64,000 bases of DNA, from NCBI RefSeq assembly GCF_003428885.1, contig NZ_QQRU01000001.1:222857-286856 (forward strand), written 5' to 3'. The position numbers were made by a program, and so were the translations under genes. Under the pieces are notes generated by a model that worked only from the letters and a program-made list of their open reading frames with translations, ran no database searches and was not told the origin of the DNA. The DNA comes from Streptococcus sp. LQJ-218. Its GTDB lineage: Bacteria > Bacillota > Bacilli > Lactobacillales > Streptococcaceae. This document shows, piece after piece, positions 63,150 to 64,000 of this stretch. The stretch's first letter is position 1. Each line of letters begins with the position of its first letter.

Positions 63150-63634
63150 CTCACCATCTCTTTCTGTTTGACGGCCCCTTCTTGTCTCAAGGTAATTTGG
63201 GATTTAGCCTCATCAATTGCATCGTCTAATGACTTATCCATGGTAAAATCAGCTAATTTCTCCGGATCATTAACCATTTTTTCTAACAGATGGTCTAAAT
63301 GATTGTCTAGAATCGAACGGTCTTTCGTGTAGAAATGCAGAGAATCCCCTTGCCAAGCGATGGCTAAAGGAATCTCTTCTTTTTCTATAAAAGCTTTAAA
63401 TTTCTCGATATCAATTGGTTTGTCTAAGAAATCTTTTTTCAGATTAATCGTATCAATCGCATAGGGAGATTGTAGCAATTCTTCTAATTTCTGCACCCCT
63501 ATCTTATAGGCGGAATCCTGTGCTAAAGCCTGACGTCTAGACCATTCTAGAATCTTTAAGAGACTTTTTACAGTAAATAAAAGACTACGCTCAGCATATT
63601 GAACTGCCATTCGTTCCTGTTGTTCAGAGGACAT
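63146..63634 (-). CDS. Hypothetical transfer-operon protein
   Basis: 162 residues, starting at MSSEQQERMAV (GGAGG before ATG 63634; an upstream in-frame ATG would add 7 residues). Charged and helical, no membrane segment or family. Overlaps virD4 by 4 bases and precedes it in the operon. Perhaps a relaxosome or channel accessory protein. Confidence 0.6.
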   Translation of the reverse strand: MSSEQQERMAVQYAERSLLFTVKSLLKILEWSRRQALAQDSAYKIGVQKLEELLQSPYAIDTINLKKDFLDKPIDIEKFKAFIEKEEIPLAIAWQGDSLHFYTKDRSILDNHLDHLLEKMVNDPEKLADFTMDKSLDDAIDEAKSQITLRQEGAVKQKEMVR

Positions 63635-63923
63635 CTGATGCCTCCTTCTTAACAAATAGCAGCTTTCCTTCTTTATAACGATAAGCTATCAATTTCTGAC
63701 GTTGCTTAATCGACTTGACAGCCTGCAGTAGATCTCTCGAATAAGGTTCTCGAAGAGTAACTTCTACTGCTTTCCCATCAACGATACCAACGCGTTTAAA
63801 TTCAATGTAGTCTTTTTTGAGATGTCCTAAGCCCATACCAAAAGGAAAGTGATGAATCAATTGGATGGTACAACCACCTTTATTTCCCATTTGTTTCAAA
63901 TCATACAAGTTTACTACCTTCAT
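63624..63923 (-). CDS. Hypothetical small protein at the head of the transfer operon
   Basis: 99 residues (MKVVNLYDLKQMGNKGGCTI...). AAAGGAGTTAATC precedes ATG 63923. It overlaps the next gene by 11 bases and the end of the previous frame by 23 bases, so the operon continues to the right of the window. No family recognised. Confidence 0.6.
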   Translation of the reverse strand: MKVVNLYDLKQMGNKGGCTIQLIHHFPFGMGLGHLKKDYIEFKRVGIVDGKAVEVTLREPYSRDLLQAVKSIKQRQKLIAYRYKEGKLLFVKKEASDVL

Positions 63924-64000
63924 GATTAACTCCTTTATCTAGTTTGTCGCATCGTTTAAGTCTGGTAACGATAAACTCCGTGTCTGTTAGAAAATTCTCA
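63901..64000 (-). CDS. C-terminus of an upstream transfer-operon gene (partial)
   Basis: A frame open from the right edge reads ENFLTDTEFIVTRLKRCDK and stops at TGA 63901-63903, overlapping the next gene by 23 bases. The residues are charged, without known motif. It is only a C-terminus, so identity is unknown. The overlap resembles the coupled spacing of its neighbours. Confidence 0.45.
   Translation of the reverse strand, partial: ENFLTDTEFIVTRLKRCDKLDKGVNHEGSKLV

Overview
The window is low-GC Firmicutes DNA and most likely a Streptococcus of the mitis group, possibly S. pneumoniae. The reasons are a PhrA pheromone precursor ending in LDVGKAD beside a TprA-type regulator, a PezAT toxin-antitoxin pair, a Tn5252/Tn5253-type conjugation apparatus and a nested Tn916-type element. 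No rRNA or tRNA genes were seen. Nearly the whole window reads as one large composite integrative conjugative element (ICE). The integrase and att sites of the outer ICE are not in the window.

Layout. 1-1830: a lactococcin-972-type bacteriocin locus (bacteriocin frameshifted in an A7 tract) next to phrA and divergent tprA. 1848-5110: mobilisation block of the outer ICE, with a relaxase carrying an in-frame amber codon, a duplicated relaxase tail, two MobC-like genes and a hairpin-rich candidate oriT. 5227-10379: defence cargo, an AlbA_2/Schlafen-type protein convergent with a Gabija-like pair (OLD-type ATPase/TOPRIM nuclease plus UvrD-type helicase). About 10938-29450: a complete Tn916-family element in reverse orientation (int at left, orf23 at right). 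Its tet(M) is broken by one extra AG unit in a dinucleotide run, and it has an additional gene between orf20 and orf21.

29484-34027: the most unusual module. A STAND/TPR ATPase gene and a serine-hydroxymethyltransferase-like gene converge. Each is preceded by the same 29-bp sequence (27/29 identical), placed as inverted repeats that cover the 5' UTR and ribosome binding site. A XerD-type tyrosine recombinase gene sits just outside. This looks like an invertible either/or expression cassette.

34423-47178: outer-ICE genes on the minus strand: pezAT, an ART-fold DUF3990-type protein with a small partner, small ICE proteins, a TOPRIM primase-like protein, a VirB8-like protein, small membrane proteins, a 2074-residue methylase-helicase and a calcium-repeat protein. 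47257-54554: a second cargo island that splits the transfer genes. It holds a group II intron remnant, a second ART-type pair, a LysR-controlled five-gene operon (isopropylmalate/homocitrate-synthase-like enzyme, YrdC-domain enzyme, MFS exporter, PEBP-like protein) and a GNAT toxin-antitoxin locus with a nonsense codon in the toxin. 54589-64000: type IV secretion genes on the minus strand (lysozyme/CHAP hydrolase, VirB4, PrgI-like, VirB6-like, small pilin-like protein, VirD4).

Working together, MobC, relaxase and VirD4/VirB proteins would move the outer ICE, while Tn916 carries its own int/xis, MobT and Orf13-17/21 machinery. The relaxase, virB4, tet(M), bacteriocin and GNAT lesions suggest that the outer ICE is decaying, or that several loci are switched off by simple mutations. 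The frameshifts lie in repeat tracts that could revert; the three nonsense codons do not.
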